This document shows positions 22,630-34,492 of a stretch of DNA of 64,000 bases, in pieces. The position numbers and the translations under genes were made by a program. A model generated the notes under the pieces. That model was not told where the DNA came from and did no database searches. It worked only from the letters and a program-made list of their open reading frames with translations. The stretch spans positions 23,514,074 through 23,578,073 of the forward strand of contig CM060106.1 of assembly GCA_030522415.1 (NCBI GenBank), given 5' to 3'. Origin of the DNA: Channallabes apus (Eukaryota; Chordata; Actinopteri; Siluriformes; Clariidae). Every line of letters begins with the position of its first letter. Position 1 is the first letter of the stretch.

Positions 22630-23396
22630 GCAAGCGGAGGGTTCACCAAGTGGGCAAGCAACAGTCGTGCCCTACTGACTTTCATTCCTGAGAGAGAAAA
22701 AAATCAAAGACATGAGAGACTTAGACTTGAGTAAAGATGCAGTGCCCACTGAGAGAGCTCTGGGGGTGCTGTGGTGCATTGATTCAGACATGTTCAAGTT
22801 TAAAATTAGTTTAAAGGAATGACCTGTGACAAGACGAGGAATCCTGTCAATCACCAGTTCGATCTACGACCCCTTGGACTTTCTCGCACCTGTCATACTG
22901 ACAGCTAAAATTCTATTGCAGCAGTTATGCATGGGATGACGACATTCCCGAGCAGTTTGCAAAGGCATGGAAAACCTGACTGCAAGAGTTGCCCCAACTG
23001 TCTGAGTTCAGCGTAGCAAGGTGCGTGAAACCAGTCGACTTCAGAGCTACAGCTACAGCGCAACTCCATCACTTCTCGGATATTTTGCCACTATATGAGA
23101 GTCAACCAAGGCAAAGCAATGGAGGTACGTCAATACCTCAAAAAACCCAGCTGATTCTGCGTCCAGGGGGGAATCCTGTGAAAAGTTCATAAAAAACGTC
23201 ACCTGGATCCACGGCCCCTCCTTTCTCAAAGAAGCAGAGTGCAACTGTCCTGAAAACATTCATGACACGTCAATGAAAGAAGACAATTAAATTAAGCTCT
23301 CAGCATCAGTGAACATTGTGAGCATTACAGAAATCACAGACGCAGTGAGTAAACTAATAAACTATCACTCCGACTGGCACAAGTTAAAAAGATCCG

Positions 23397-23588
23397 TTGC
23401 CTGGATCCTTCGTTTCAGAGACATGCTCAAACAAAAAAACAGAAAGGGTCAAAACACAAGTAGATAACCCAAAGACAGAAAATCACAAGTCTCTAACAGT
23501 TCAAGACCTAACAAGAGCAGAAAACGAAATCATTAAGTTCATTCAAAGAAAAAAATTTAAGGAAGAAATTTCCACGCTGCAAAAGGGT
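23397..23588 (+). pseudogene. BEL/Pao pre-integrase fragment
   Basis: The frame ENEIIKFIQRKKFKEEISTL matches the region before the integrase zinc-binding domain of BEL elements. It ends at the 23589-24621 insertion. The H2C2 zinc-binding part and the first catalytic Asp of the integrase are missing from the element. Confidence 0.65.
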
Positions 23589-24621
23589 TGTAACGCTCAG
23601 ACTTATTATTTGAGCTAATTACACTAAATCGGGGTCTAAGATCTATAAACGCGTTGATTACACTCACTTCAGGTATTGCGCAACCTTCGCGGAGCAAGGA
23701 AAGACGGACACAACAACAATTTCCCAAAACCAAACCAAAGTGTATTATGTACAAAAGATAACCAAATGAAGTGCAACAAAAAAACAATATATACAACATA
23801 TAAACAAATATATACAATGTCAGTAGTGTGTGCGAGTGTGTGAGTGCGTATGTATGAATGTCCAAGTCCGTGTTATTGAAAATGAATGGGATGGTGAATT
23901 GGGGAGACGGCTCGATCTCACCGGTGAAAGATGGTAAGTCCGGGAGCTCGAGAAACGGAATCAGAGGGGTATAGTTGACGTCCAGGAACAGAATAATCCA
24001 ATGGCAGTAAACTAGCTCTCTCTCTTTCTCCACATACAGCGCTGCTTTCTTCATCTCCCCGTCTTGACTGTCATGCCGGTTCCGGCTTTATACCGGCACA
24101 CGTGACCTGATAGGTCATCAGGGTTCCCTCGCGGCACAGCTGCGCATGCGCGCGAGAGCTTAACCCCGGAACCAAGGCACCGTTGCCATGGGGACGAAAA
24201 TAACCGAAAGGGGTCAGTTTGTGTGTGCAGGTGAGCAACGTTAGCTCCTTCCCTTTTCCCCTGCAGTTTAACCGCCCCTTTATGTGGCCGCGCTACATAG
24301 ACCCCCCCCCCCAGCCTCCGGCGTGTGAGGAGAGGACCGCACTAGCGCTTTTTTTGAACCACTTACTCGGCTTAGTGGGTTGCCCCCAGATCTAGTGTCA
24401 GTCCATTGGTTCTCTTTTGAGTCTTTTCGCAGGACCCTCCCACTGGGCACTAGCTCACCTGACAAGTCTTTGATGTTTAAAGATTCCGTTTCTCGAGCTC
24501 CCGGACTTACCATCTTTCACCGGTGAGATCGAGCCGTCTCCCCATTTCTCCATTCCATTCATTTACAATAACACGGACTTGGACATTCATACATACGCAC
24601 TCTGTATGTAACTGCGTTACA
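23589..24621. mobile_element. 1-kb insertion with internal 119-bp inverted arms
   Basis: It interrupts the BEL integrase region. The ends read TGTAACGC and GCGTTACA. Inside, 23844-23962 and 24482-24600 are near-perfect inverted copies (gaatgtccaagtccgtgtta against its complement), leaving a loop of about 520 bp with a GCGCATGCGCGCG core and C/G runs. The termini fit an LTR (TG...CA) or a foldback element. No clear target duplication is seen, and an associated integrase deletion is likely. Confidence 0.6.
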
Positions 24622-24677
24622 GGATAAAGCAGCAGCAGAATTCAAAAAGGGAATTCCCACACAGCAAAAACTGTCAG

Positions 24678-25001
24678 GTGTCAGTTATGAGAAGCGACAA
24701 TGGAACAAACTTTATAGGTGCTGAGTTTGAACTGTGCGAGGCTATCCAGCAGTGGAATCAGTCACAAATTGAAAACTTCCTCACACAAAAGGGAATACAG
24801 TGGATGTTTAATCCACCTTCTGGTTCGCACTTTGGTGGAATATGGGAAAGACAGATCAGGTCAATTAGAAAGATCTTGAGATCAGTACTGAAAGAACAAA
24901 CATTAATTGATGAGAGCCTGCATACATTCATGTGTGAAGTAGAAGCGATAATGAATAACCGACCCCTCACTACCGCCGCAGAAGATCCCACAGACCCCTG
25001 A
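24678..25001 (+). pseudogene. BEL/Pao integrase core fragment
   Basis: Starts at the second catalytic Asp (VMRSDNGTNFIGAEFE) and includes the Glu motif (NPPSGSHFGGIWERQIRSIR). The first Asp is lost to the upstream insertion/deletion. It continues to [15 protein letters not shown], where a stop and frame change occur. Confidence 0.9.
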
Positions 25002-25021
25002 CGCCTAACCATCTGCTGCTG

Positions 25022-25282
25022 ATGAAAAAACAGCCAAGCGTGCCCCATGGACTTTTCAAAAAGGAAGACATCTACGCACGTCGCAGGTGGAAGCAAACTC
25101 AGTATCTTGCAGACCTGTTCTGGAAGCGATGGGTGCGTGAATACCTGCCCTTGCTCCAGGCACGGCAAAAATCGTTTCAAGAGAGACAAAACCTCTTGAT
25201 TGGAGACATAGTTTTAATAATTGATGAGTCTTCTCCAAGAAATTCATGGGTCGTCGGACGAATCACGAACGTGGACTCATGA
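25022..25282 (+). pseudogene. BEL/Pao integrase C-terminal DUF5641 region
   Basis: The frame [20 protein letters not shown] then [19 protein letters not shown] and [20 protein letters not shown] matches the BEL/Pao C-terminal domain that follows the integrase core. It is one frame away from the core fragment. Confidence 0.88.
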
Positions 25283-25558
25283 GACGTGTGTTGGTTAAAA
25301 CCAGACACTAGACCAACACTCTGGAAAGACCCATTGACAAGCTGTGCCTCATATGTGAAATTAACTGTTAATTACATCTTAATTGGGTATGATCTCTTCT
25401 GGTATGCAAATGTAGCCACATGAGATAAATAATATGTACATAAAGGATCTAAAACGTTTTAGAAGGTTAAGAATGTTTGATTTCATGGCTTTATCAAAAA
25501 ATAAATAAACACAAAAATGTAATTGTCAGTCTTCCTGCCTGTCAATTAGTGGCTGGAA

Positions 25559-26046
25559 TGTAAGAGCCATATTGTATTTGTTATGAATTTGTTGTTGTGT
25601 TTATTTGTTTTATTTCATTTTATTCTATCTTATTCTATTCATTAGCTAGGCACTAAGCATTTTATTTGTCATTTAAGCATTCACTGTTATGTTTGTTAGT
25701 TAGGCATCCATTTTGACAATCGTAGGTTGGTCTGTGATGTCACTCCACGAATTTGTATGATTATTGCATGGTAAAATAGTTAAGTTTGGATGCGGAAGTC
25801 TACAGGAACACAAGCTTTTGACCGTAAGCTAACCGTAATCAGATAGATATAACAAATGAGTTGTTATAACCGTAAGGTAATCCTAAACCATCTTGATACA
25901 GCAACTGGTGTTGTAACCACAGTGGATTTACTCAAGATGACTGTATGAAGTGTTGAATCTTTGATGCTGGAAAATAAATACGAGAGACAAAGAACTCAAT
26001 GGACATTGTTTCGTAAGTAACGAATCTGAACCAAAGATACGCGTCA
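25559..26046 (+). repeat. 3' LTR of the BEL/Pao element
   Basis: Starts TGTAAGAGCC after a purine-rich tract (ggctggaa) and ends ATACGCGTCA. An AATAAATA polyadenylation signal lies near 25972. Its 488 bp fits BEL elements. No matching 5' LTR precedes gag, so the element is 5'-truncated and the right boundary rests on the TG...CA rule. Confidence 0.6.
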
Positions 26047-26407
26047 AAACTAGTGAAATAATATGTCCGCATCCACAACATGGTTCCGATGACTCAGGCA
26101 AACAATTTCCTTAACATTTTTAGATTTGTGAATAACAAATTTATCCATCTCGGCAGTTGCGGTTTTCACGTGCAGTTGTGCGCTGTACGAATAACTAGTG
26201 AGCCAGTTGCTGCACAGTGATGTCATATCTTTGAGTCGTGAATTTTTTTTTTTAAACACTCAATTTAAACAATCAGTAATATCTTTACAAATCAGAAAAT
26301 ATTTATTTATAGCATTTACTTGTAATACTGAAAAGTGTGTATTATAAATTTAATCCTTCTCGCGACCCCTTGAAATTATTCCGCGACCCCCAGTTTGGGA
26401 ACCACTG

Positions 26408-26466
26408 CTATATACCAATTTATCCTGTATACAGGGTCGCAGAGAGCCTGAGCATATATCAAAAGA
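26408..26466 (-). mobile_element. V-SINE tail fragment
   Basis: Resembles the inverted V-SINE tail at 11755-11805 (atttatcctgtatacagggt, cgcag). It directly abuts the hAT-like right end. Confidence 0.55.
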
Positions 26467-26728
26467 CTTAGGGAAAAGTGTGATATGAAGTGAACAATCA
26501 ACAGTATTGCCAGCAGCCTTTGGGAGATGTTTAAGAAAGGTTTATTCAAGATCTTAGGAGAGCTTCATAAGAAGTGAAATGAGGCTGGAGTCGGTGCATC
26601 AAGGGTCACCACGCTTCACGCTACTGAAGACATCTTCAGTATGTAAATGGGCTTCAGTAAATGGGGAACTGTTGCACTCCTAGTCGCAAGTTACTCCTGA
26701 AACAGTGACAACAATGAAAGTGTCTTAC
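26467..26728. other. Intronic sequence downstream of the 26.8-kb exon
   Basis: No repeat family or frame recognised. On the minus strand this follows the donor at 26728. Confidence 0.3.
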
Positions 26729-26866
26729 CAGGGCTAAGAAGAAATCATAGCTCAGTGCTTCAAAGTCATCTTTTGAATGAAAGTAAATTTTGCATTTCAT
26801 TTGGAAATCAAGGTCCCAGGGTATAAAGAGAGACTGGAGAGGCACAGAATCCAAGTTGTTTGAAAT
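26729..26866 (-). CDS. Second coding exon of the unidentified membrane protein
   Basis: Minus-strand exon of 138 nt (46 codons) between acceptor CACACTAG| and consensus donor CTG|GTAAGA, phase 0 at both ends. It encodes ISNNLDSVPLQSLFIPWDLD... then KDDFEALSYDFFLAL, a probably soluble segment after the exon-1 membrane helix. The 5' splice site is strong, the pyrimidine tract weak. It splices in frame to exon 1 with an intron of about 1.6 kb. No homologue is recognised. Confidence 0.55.
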
Positions 26867-27251
26867 CTAGTGTGAAGTTTCTATAGTCAGTGATAATTTG
26901 GGGTGCCATGTTATCTCCAGGTGTTGGTCCACTTGCGTTTTCCAAAAAAAGTCCAATGACAGTTTTTGACCATGAAATTAAGTGCATGATTAACCAGCCA
27001 ACTCGTCTGACATGACGTCACTTGCATTTATTTGCGTTATGCATTAGGAGGAAGATGAAAAAAAATGAAGGCTGCTAGTAAAGCAATCTTGTCTTTACTA
27101 ACGCCTCAGTAGTGCCACAGGTTGACCGCCTCCATGCCATGCCACATTGATGCAGTATTCCATGATAAAGGAGCCAGACTAAATATTGAGTGCAATAATG
27201 AACATTTTTAGACATTATGCATTGTAAATACTTTTTTCAAATGATATTTTA

Positions 27252-27480
27252 CAGTGGAACCTTGGATTGCGAGCATAATTCGTTCCGGAAGCATACTCGT
27301 ATATCAATACACTCGTAAATCAAATTTCCCCATAAGAAATAATGAAAACTCAGATTATTCATTCCATAATCCCCAAAAGTAAATACATAAAAATAAAACA
27401 GATTAACCTGCACTTTATCTTTGAAAAAGAAAATCCAGACAGATAAGTGTTTCCGTTAAATGTTTGTCTGCGCACACGAT

Positions 27481-27523
<43 letters not shown>

Positions 27524-27668
27524 TCTGCGCACGTGCTGTGTATGCGTGTATGTGAAGCTAAAGTAAGAGGAGAGGAGGAATAACACCCCTCCCCTCTCCC
27601 TCCTCTCGTCCTACAAAATAACCCTTTCTCTCTTATTTGAGAGGCGGGGGTACTACTGTGTAGGATGA

Positions 27669-27717
<49 letters not shown>

Positions 27718-28100
27718 CCGTAAAAAGTTTTATCGGGAAAATAAACAAGAAATCTCTCTAATGACACTCGAGTGCGCGCAAACTAATGGAATCACTGCTG
27801 TAAAGTAAAATAAAACCAATTAACCTGCACATTTGGTCACAGTGTTATAGTAAACAGTACACACGTGCACGGATGTTGATTATACCAGTGAGAGACGTAC
27901 AGTACACCGAGTAGGGGAGATGATTACCCACAATTCCGCAGTGCACGAGAGAGAAAAACCATTGGCTCAGTTGTGATCACGTGACACTCGGCGTTAAAAA
28001 TAAGAAGGCATGTGTGCCAGATGATACTCTGTATTCGTAAAGCAAGACTTGCTAATTTTTCAAGTAAAAATTTGTTTCATTGCAGTTCATCTTGCAGTTA
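27252..28100 (+). mobile_element. pogo/Tigger-like nonautonomous repeat, copy 2
   Basis: Starts TA|CAGTGGAACCTTGGATTGCG. Internal blocks match the copies at 4460 and 15470. Two microsatellites lie at 27484-27521 (GT) and 27670-27714 (CA). The right end near 28040-28090 (agcaagacttgctaattttt) has the degenerate palindromic look of Tigger-type termini, but the exact end is unclear. No transposase. Confidence 0.6.
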
Positions 28101-28442
28101 GCTATAAGCCATGATCAGCAAATTATTAATGAAATAAGCATTGACATTTTTCACTTTATATATAATGAATCTAAAAATATATAGCACTTTAAAAATAAAA
28201 TTATGAAAAAAACATTCTCACACAAAGTAGCATACCACTTTCTTTAGATATTTTAACCTGCTGTCTCTCATACTGAATCCAAGTTTCATTTTTCTTTAGA
28301 AAACAATAAATTTTAGAACCACGGTACAGTTAACCTTAACTAAATAAATAATTTTATCAAAATAGACCATCTTGATGTTTCATCAAAAATGTCAGACAAA
28401 AGAGTTCAATAGTGGCCTTATATGAAGTGTTTGTAGACTCAC

Positions 28443-28621
28443 TGTAACTTGAGAGAGAATGTATAACAGAAGATATGCTACAGCTGTAATGCTCGCGCTC
28501 CACATTCTCCTCCAAAGAGGCGCTGGTAGAGGTTGAGGAAGAGGTGCGACATCAACATCTTGTCCGGTTAGCATGTCTTGTTCATCAGGAAGCTCTGCCA
28601 TGCTGCTCTTCACTTAACTTA
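28443..28621 (-). CDS. First coding exon of an unidentified membrane protein
   Basis: The exon begins after acceptor TTTCTTACAG| at 28622. After a short 5' UTR the ATG at 28601 opens 53 codons: an acidic/proline-rich N-terminus (MAELPDEQDMLTGQ, PLPQPLPAPLWRR) followed by a hydrophobic helix (ITAVAYLLLYILSQ), as in a type II or multi-pass membrane protein. It ends at a strong donor, ACA|GTGAGT, in phase 0. Later exons are proposed at 26.8, 15.0 and 12.2 kb. This is the best host-gene evidence in the window, though unnamed. Confidence 0.6.
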
Positions 28622-29029
28622 CTGTAAGAAATGAAAAAATCAATTACTTAAAAAGAAAAACATGCAAACACGAATTCTTCTTTATTACTCAAAGCTTACC
28701 AGGAATATTTTTTATTTATTATTATTTGTAAAGAAATTCTTTGAAGATGATCCTTCACCTGATTAAAAATGGCAGGCATAAATATCAAGACTGTAGGTAA
28801 TATCTTCAGTTCTGACTAGACTCTGATAATAAAGTAATTCCAACTACAAATTCTAAATGTTATTATATATTCCAGGCTGGGTATTCTGTTTAAAATCATA
28901 ATTTATAGGCATGGTACAGTATGTGTAATCTGTGAAATGAAAAACTGTAATACTGAATTTCCAGCTGCCTAACACACAGTATGAATGCAGATCAATCCTT
29001 GCTAACCGTTATCACCCAAATTAAATTAA
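28622..29029. other. Probable 5' intron or leader of the membrane-protein gene
   Basis: AT-rich, no repeat recognised. The region immediately right of 28621 has the pyrimidine tract of a 3' splice site on the minus strand. Confidence 0.35.
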
Positions 29030-29275
29030 ATTAAATACAATTTTATTTGCATAACGCAAATGAGGATGAATTCCCAGTTGAGTCCGGTTCCTCTCAAGGT
29101 TTCTTCCTATTTTTCCCTTGACACCGTCGCCCTCGGCTTGCTCATCAGGGACAATCTAATCATTTGGATACATACATTTCATACAAACTTCCATAATTAC
29201 CTTTGATTGTGTAAAGCTGCTTTGCAATAATTGCAATTGTTAAAAGCGCTACACAAATAAAATTAATTAAACTGA
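29030..29275 (+). mobile_element. 3' tail of an L2-type LINE
   Basis: Contains the widespread fish LINE 3' block ccggttcctctcaaggtttc ttcc, then cttggctcatcaggga-like and gtgtaaagctgctttgcaat, ending with aaaagcgctacacaaataaa. No coding part is attached. Confidence 0.65.
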
Positions 29276-30849
29276 ATTCTGAATGGATTCTGCCACAACC
29301 GTCACATGCTACATCAATAATAAGGATTACTGAGCCTGTTCTAAAACAGTTGTTCGACCCCAGGACAGGACAAATCCTCCACCCTGCTTGACAAATTCTG
29401 TTATACATTTTAAATCATGAGCAAATCCATTCTCTCTCAATTACTTTGGCCTCCATTACTTTCCATGGACTTTGGTTAAAGCTAATCTAAACTTTCAGAA
29501 CTTTTGTGGCTTCACTTGCACTTAATAGCATTATGCATTCATCATCCAATCTGTCTTCAGAAATCTTACTGCTGAGTGATTTACAAATTGTGGTATAACC
29601 TCTGCTTTTCTGTTCTCAAAAGTTTCTTCAAACCATCATATTTAAAACATTAACATATTGTTGATGAAGTCACTGTTGTTTTTAGTTGTCTTCACAGCTC
29701 TTACATCATTTGCTATCAAATGCTTCTGTCTTCCTTTGAATCCTCACAGGGAATTCCAAATTGGGGTATTGGCTATTTCCAATGCTGAAATGGAATTTGA
29801 AAGATTTTTTACTCTTTTCTCAGCTTGGAGGGTGCGCGGGGTACAGTATATTGCTCCCTTGGTAGAGTTTTTTTGGTTGTCGACCAAGTAACTTATGATC
29901 AACAAATTTAATCTGTACATGAAAAATTTGGATAAATGATAGAGTAGACATATTTTTTAGGGACTACTTATTTTAATATAAAAAAACTTCACTCATGTCC
30001 AGGATTCTGTGTGAAATGTAGAATATCTTTATAAATAATTTCTTCTGTGCCAGATGAATGAGGGTGAGGTATGCAACATCATTTTTATTGTAAAAACTTT
30101 TACATTTAATGCAGGTTGTACCAGGAGGTAGGGATTGGCCCACAAATGGTTCACTGATACTTTTCTAAGGAATCAGACCAACAGTGTTCCAATTTTTCAT
30201 ATTCAGAACTAGGTAGCTGTATCCGCCTCAATTTTGCACGTACCCCCACAACACATTAAAACATTCAGCTGAGTCTATGCACTATTCATCCGAACCCCTA
30301 TCAACACAGACACAAAACACGTCGCTTTTGAGTTTTGAGTATGTGCCATACCCCTTTGCTTCTGTGACTCCTTGCTCTCACTTTTGGTCCGACAGGAAAA
30401 GGAAATATGTCATGTATAGATCTGGCCATTAAAAACGGACGTTTCGAGAAAAGGGATCCCGCGACTTGTGAAAATGCCCTTCATTACCTGTAGGGGGCTG
30501 TCGTGTTTCAGCCTGAACTATTGTGTGTCTACTGAAGCCGAAAATGTGTTCTCTCTCTTAGGTGCCCATTGACAGCAAGCGACAGAGCTCATAAACGTGT
30601 CGAGCTCAAACTGTAAATACTGATATGTATTTATTCTTAATTGTCTTCCCTCCTTCAATGATGATACTTCTTTAACTTCGCTTTCTTCATTCAGTATTAT
30701 TATTAGTAGTAGTAACAGTAGTGCTCCGAATTTATTAGTTATTATTCGTATTATTGTAACGCACCCGCGCGTGTGCAAAAAGACGAAGTACAACTAATAA
30801 TATAAAAATATATATGTTAGCCTAAAACAATATTGTTTTATTAATAATA
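29276..30849. other. No gene accepted
   Basis: The plus-strand frame 29658-29891 starts with a signal-peptide-like run but shows no family motif and no supporting context. The rest is AT-rich. 30775-30840 shares a short block (ttagcctaaaacaatattgt) in inverse orientation with 38605-38630. Confidence 0.3.
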
Positions 30850-31025
30850 ATAATAAAAATAATCATTTTAATTTATATAGCACCTTTCCAGAGCTCAAGG
30901 ACACTTTACAATGTGTGAAAACAAAAAAAGAATGAAACAAGCAGACATTGAAGTACTAAAGTAGAAAACAATTAGGTCAACAAAACAATTAAAAAAAAAT
31001 TTTTATTTAATTAAAAAACAGACCT

Positions 31026-31396
31026 TGTAATGGTTAACCCCTAGATGGCGCCTAACGCCCGTGTATGTTTTTGAGTTGGAGTTTTGTTTAGTTTGAGTTT
31101 GACTTCATTTCCCAGTTTACACCTCGGTCAGGTGACGTAGAAGCTCACCTGAACCGAGGGAAGTTAATTTGATGATTGTTTGTGTTTACTTATAAATAGC
31201 CTGGCTGGACTCCAGTCAGGCGTCTAGCAACTGCTCAGCATCGTTTAGTTTGTGTTGGAGTGCCTATGTTTGTTTTATGTTTTGTTTCAAGCCAAATAAA
31301 GGACTTTTGTGAAACCGTCAGCTCGCCTCCGCATTCATGCCACGCTCACACGCTCACACGCCCGACACAAACAAAGTAAGGTGAGGAAACGTGACA
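31026..31396 (+). repeat. Solo LTR with 5-bp target duplication
   Basis: Begins TGTAATGG, ends CGTGACA, and is flanked by perfect GACCT duplications (31021-31025, 31397-31401). It contains TATAAATAG (about 31190) and AATAAAGGAC (about 31295), as expected for an LTR promoter and polyadenylation signal. No internal element remains, so it is likely a product of LTR-LTR recombination. Confidence 0.9.
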
Positions 31397-32869
31397 GACC
31401 TATTCTAATTCATGCTTTTCTTTATTGATAATGTAGAGAGTACAATAAAAACTAAACAATCACACACAAATAAATGGATCATTAATACAAGTAAATTGAA
31501 TTGAAACCTGCGCGACCCACTGGGCAGCGCTGCGCGACTCACTGGGCAGCGCTGCGCGACTCTGACAGAAATAGACCGCGCCGACCATCAAAGTACATTT
31601 TACCCCGCTGGGATGCGCACGTACAAACCAGGCATGGCAAGACGGAAACAATATTAAACAGTCCTGACATTCTAAATAAATTGAGTTGCGCTGGTTTGTG
31701 ATTCAAGCAGCGCTGCTGAAGTTAATCTGTGCTGGATTAATCCACCGGGCTGCGCAAATAAACCAGATCAACTCTGCGCTATCCAGATAGTTGCGCTGTA
31801 TTTGCGCAGATATTTGTTTCAATCGGGTGCTGCGGTTTCGTCCCACTTTTGATGTGTTTGGCTCCACTTCGACAGTGGAAGAAGACGGTGCAGCAGCAGT
31901 GAGTTTGCTTACTTTTGACAAAACCAACGACGAGGAGATTGTAAAGAAAAAAGGTGCATCGTCTGTGGTGTGGAATTGGTTTGGGTATAAGAAAAGTGAT
32001 ATGAATGAGATGAACGTGATTTGCAAGGTACGCAAATGCACTGTTTTAACAAGTGGTGGAAACACATCAAACCTTTTCTTTCATCTGAAATCCAAACATC
32101 CAAACGAATATGGCCAAAGTCAAAAAATGCAGCAAACCTCAGCAATTCACAGTTTTAAAAAAATTACATTATGTAAAACAGTTTCTTTGTGTTTGAATTT
32201 TTATTTATGCATTTTCAGATACAAATTGTTATATTGTGATATATATCGTTATCGAGGTAGAAAATTGCTTCTCCTGTGATAGAAGATTTTGGTTATATCG
32301 CCCACCCCTAATGAACCCTAGCTTGAGCTTGGGTTCATGGTGGGGATGGTGGGGGCAGAAGAGAGACCCATGTGTTTTGTGTCTTAAACCGCTGGCAGCA
32401 GACCGCATGAGACCCAACAAATTAGGAAGACACTTAGAGACAACACACTCCAGTCACGTTAAGAAGCCACTTGACTTCTTTCAAAGAAAGCTGGCAGAAT
32501 ACAGACAGCAGGAGAATCGCATGGTAAAATCTGAATCAGTCGACAGCAAAGCACAAATGGCTTCATTTCAACTGACAAAGTTGCATACAGAATTGGTCAG
32601 TGCAAAAAAACTACAAACGATTGCTGAGCAGCTAATAAACATGGGGTCAATTATGCAAAGATAAGTGACAACGTAAGCCTTGTATAACAATGGCACGTGT
32701 ATTTTATCTATTTTGAACTTGGTGTTGTTTGATCTTATTGGTTTAGAAATTGATATTTCAATAAACGGTAAACTTGGCCGATTTCGTTATTATTTTGTTG
32801 ACAAGTGGGGCTTGAAAATTCGCTCACCCCCTTAAGTGGGGAATGACAGAAAAAGTTTGAGAACCACTG
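31397..32869 (+). mobile_element. hAT deletion derivative with ZBED5-like relics, copy 2
   Basis: Closely similar to 9485-10892 and ending in the same TTTGAGAACCACTG. The first roughly 100 bp, including the left TIR, are missing. The left junction coincides with the solo LTR's target site. Coding remnants: BED-like 31870-32150 (VVWNWFGYKKSDMNEMNVIC) and ZBED5-like 32350-32664 (LDFFQRKLAEYRQQENRMVK). No catalytic core. Confidence 0.85.
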
Positions 32870-33229
32870 CAGTAATCAATGCGTGATGATACGAATGCAT
32901 ATAGTAGATGACAGTTTCAGCATCTTTGGTACTGATGAAGGGATGCAGTTGGGCAATGCGGCGCAAATGAAAGAAAGCAGATTTAGTGACAGATTTAATG
33001 TGAGGCTGAAAGGAGAGTGTGGAGTTAAAGATTACTCCTGAATTTTTGACAGAAGTAGATGTTTTGAAGTGAGAGCCAGCAATATCGCAGGTGTAATTGG
33101 TGGAAATGTTGCTGGTGAGTGCTGGGGTTCCAATGAAAATTCTCTCAGTTTTGTCCATGTTGAGTTTCAGAAAGTTTAAGCTAAGCCAGTCTCTAATATC
33201 CTTCACACAAGCAGAAATTTTGTCAATTT

Positions 33230-33628
33230 GGGCAGATGGAGAAGGTGTACAGATAGAATAAAGTTGAATGTCGTCGGCATAAAAGTGATAGTTAAGACTA
33301 TGATGTTGAAGGATCAGACCGAGTGGGATTATGTAAATTGAGAATAATAGTGGGCCAAGAACAGATCCCTGGGGAACACCTTGCTTCAGGGGGACAGTGG
33401 GCGATCGAAAATCCTTAACAGAAATTTTAATTTTACAAAATAAAATTGTCTATCTGAGAGATAGGAAGAAAACCAAGACAGAGCAGTAACATAGATACCC
33501 AGACCAGAGAGACGTGAAATAAGCAAATCATGGGAGACAGTATCGAAGGCAGAGCTGAGATCAAGTAGCAGCAGTATAGACAATGAGCCAGAATCAGCAG
33601 AAAGCAGTAGATCATTTAAAGGAGCCAT
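33230..33628 (-). pseudogene. L2 reverse transcriptase core fragment
   Basis: The frame LLLDLSSAFDTVSHDLLISR then LGIYVTALSWFSSYLSDRQ is the RT palm of L2-clade LINEs. In a shifted frame near 33285-33270 the catalytic FYADDIQ box is still readable. The fragment joins in phase with 35832 onward once the TTAA element is removed. Confidence 0.88.
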
Positions 33629-34117
33629 ACAGACTCAATTTTGCATAAGTTAATATGATTCTTTAGGGTCCTAATGAAAAGTTTGTAATATACTTTAATT
33701 AAAAATTCTCAATTGTTGTGTAAAAAAAACATTACTTTTACCTGGTAAAAAGTAGCTCTGTTCTCAGCAACCTGTTTCAGTACATGCTCCTTTAAATGTT
33801 AATGACCTCTACTGAACCTGAACCAGTTCTGTGGGGCGTGTCTTCACAATACAAGTGGGGTATAGCTTTGACAACAGTTAAAAATATTTTAAAAACAGTT
33901 AAAAATAATTTTACATGATGTTAGAATTATTTTATATATAAAGGAGTTATTTCTACTCTCTTGCTCTCTTCCTCATAGATCTGATATTAACGTGTTAAAT
34001 CTTCCCTGCTGCTATCTTCCTGTCTCCTCTTGCATCTGTTCATTCATGCTCACCTTCCCATACTCTGTCTCTCTCTCTCTCTCTCTCTGTCTCCTTCCAC
34101 CTCTCTATCTTCCTCTC

Positions 34118-34260
34118 CTTTGATTCAAATTCAAATTTTATTTGTCACATACACAGTCATACACAGTATGATATGCAGTGAAATGCTTATACGACAGCCA
34201 GTGACCTTAAAAATAAAATAAAAGCTTATACGTAAGGAATAAATATCAATAAAAAGAAAT
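34118..34260 (-). repeat. LINE 3'-tail-like sequence inside the TTAA element
   Basis: attcaaattcaaattttatt tgtcacatacacagtcatac resembles the inverted 3' end of common fish LINEs (compare 41012-41070). No coding sequence attached. Confidence 0.5.
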
Positions 34261-34372
34261 ACTAAAGAAAATAAATTTTACTAGTAAAATAGTTGTACAA
34301 ATATACAATGTACAAATGAGGGCATAATAAAAATCTTACAAAATATAGGGGATATAAGATTTTTATTATGCA

Positions 34373-34375
<3 letters not shown>

Positions 34376-34438
<63 letters not shown>
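34376..34438. repeat. (AT)n microsatellite
   Basis: About 30 AT units. Neighbouring sequence at 34350-34370 and 34440-34460 is also AT-rich. Confidence 0.97.
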
Positions 34439-34442
<4 letters not shown>

Positions 34443-34492
34443 TATATGTATATAAAATTTTTCATGTGAATCTGGTTGTAAAACATTTTTGA

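Larger units (their letters stand above)
19805..26407. mobile_element. hAT-like element remnant hosting the BEL/Pao insertion
   Basis: The right end (26047-26407) finishes GACCCCCAGTTTGGGAACCACTG, shown here by its last bases GGGAACCACTG, a hAT-type terminus. The left remnant (19805-19970) contains gcgacccctaatt and acgacccccact, similar in inverse orientation to the right end. The left terminus itself is missing. The BEL/Pao element lies between the two parts. Confidence 0.45.

Noticed and set aside
27415..27711. Frames made of runs of Thr-His or Cys-Val
   Set aside because: Translations of CA/GT microsatellites; the same applies at 6127-6408, 8805-9105, 13365-13553 and 41475-41916.
29658..29891. 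77-codon plus-strand frame with signal-peptide-like start
   Set aside because: No family motif, no splice or promoter context, AT-rich surroundings; length is within chance expectation.
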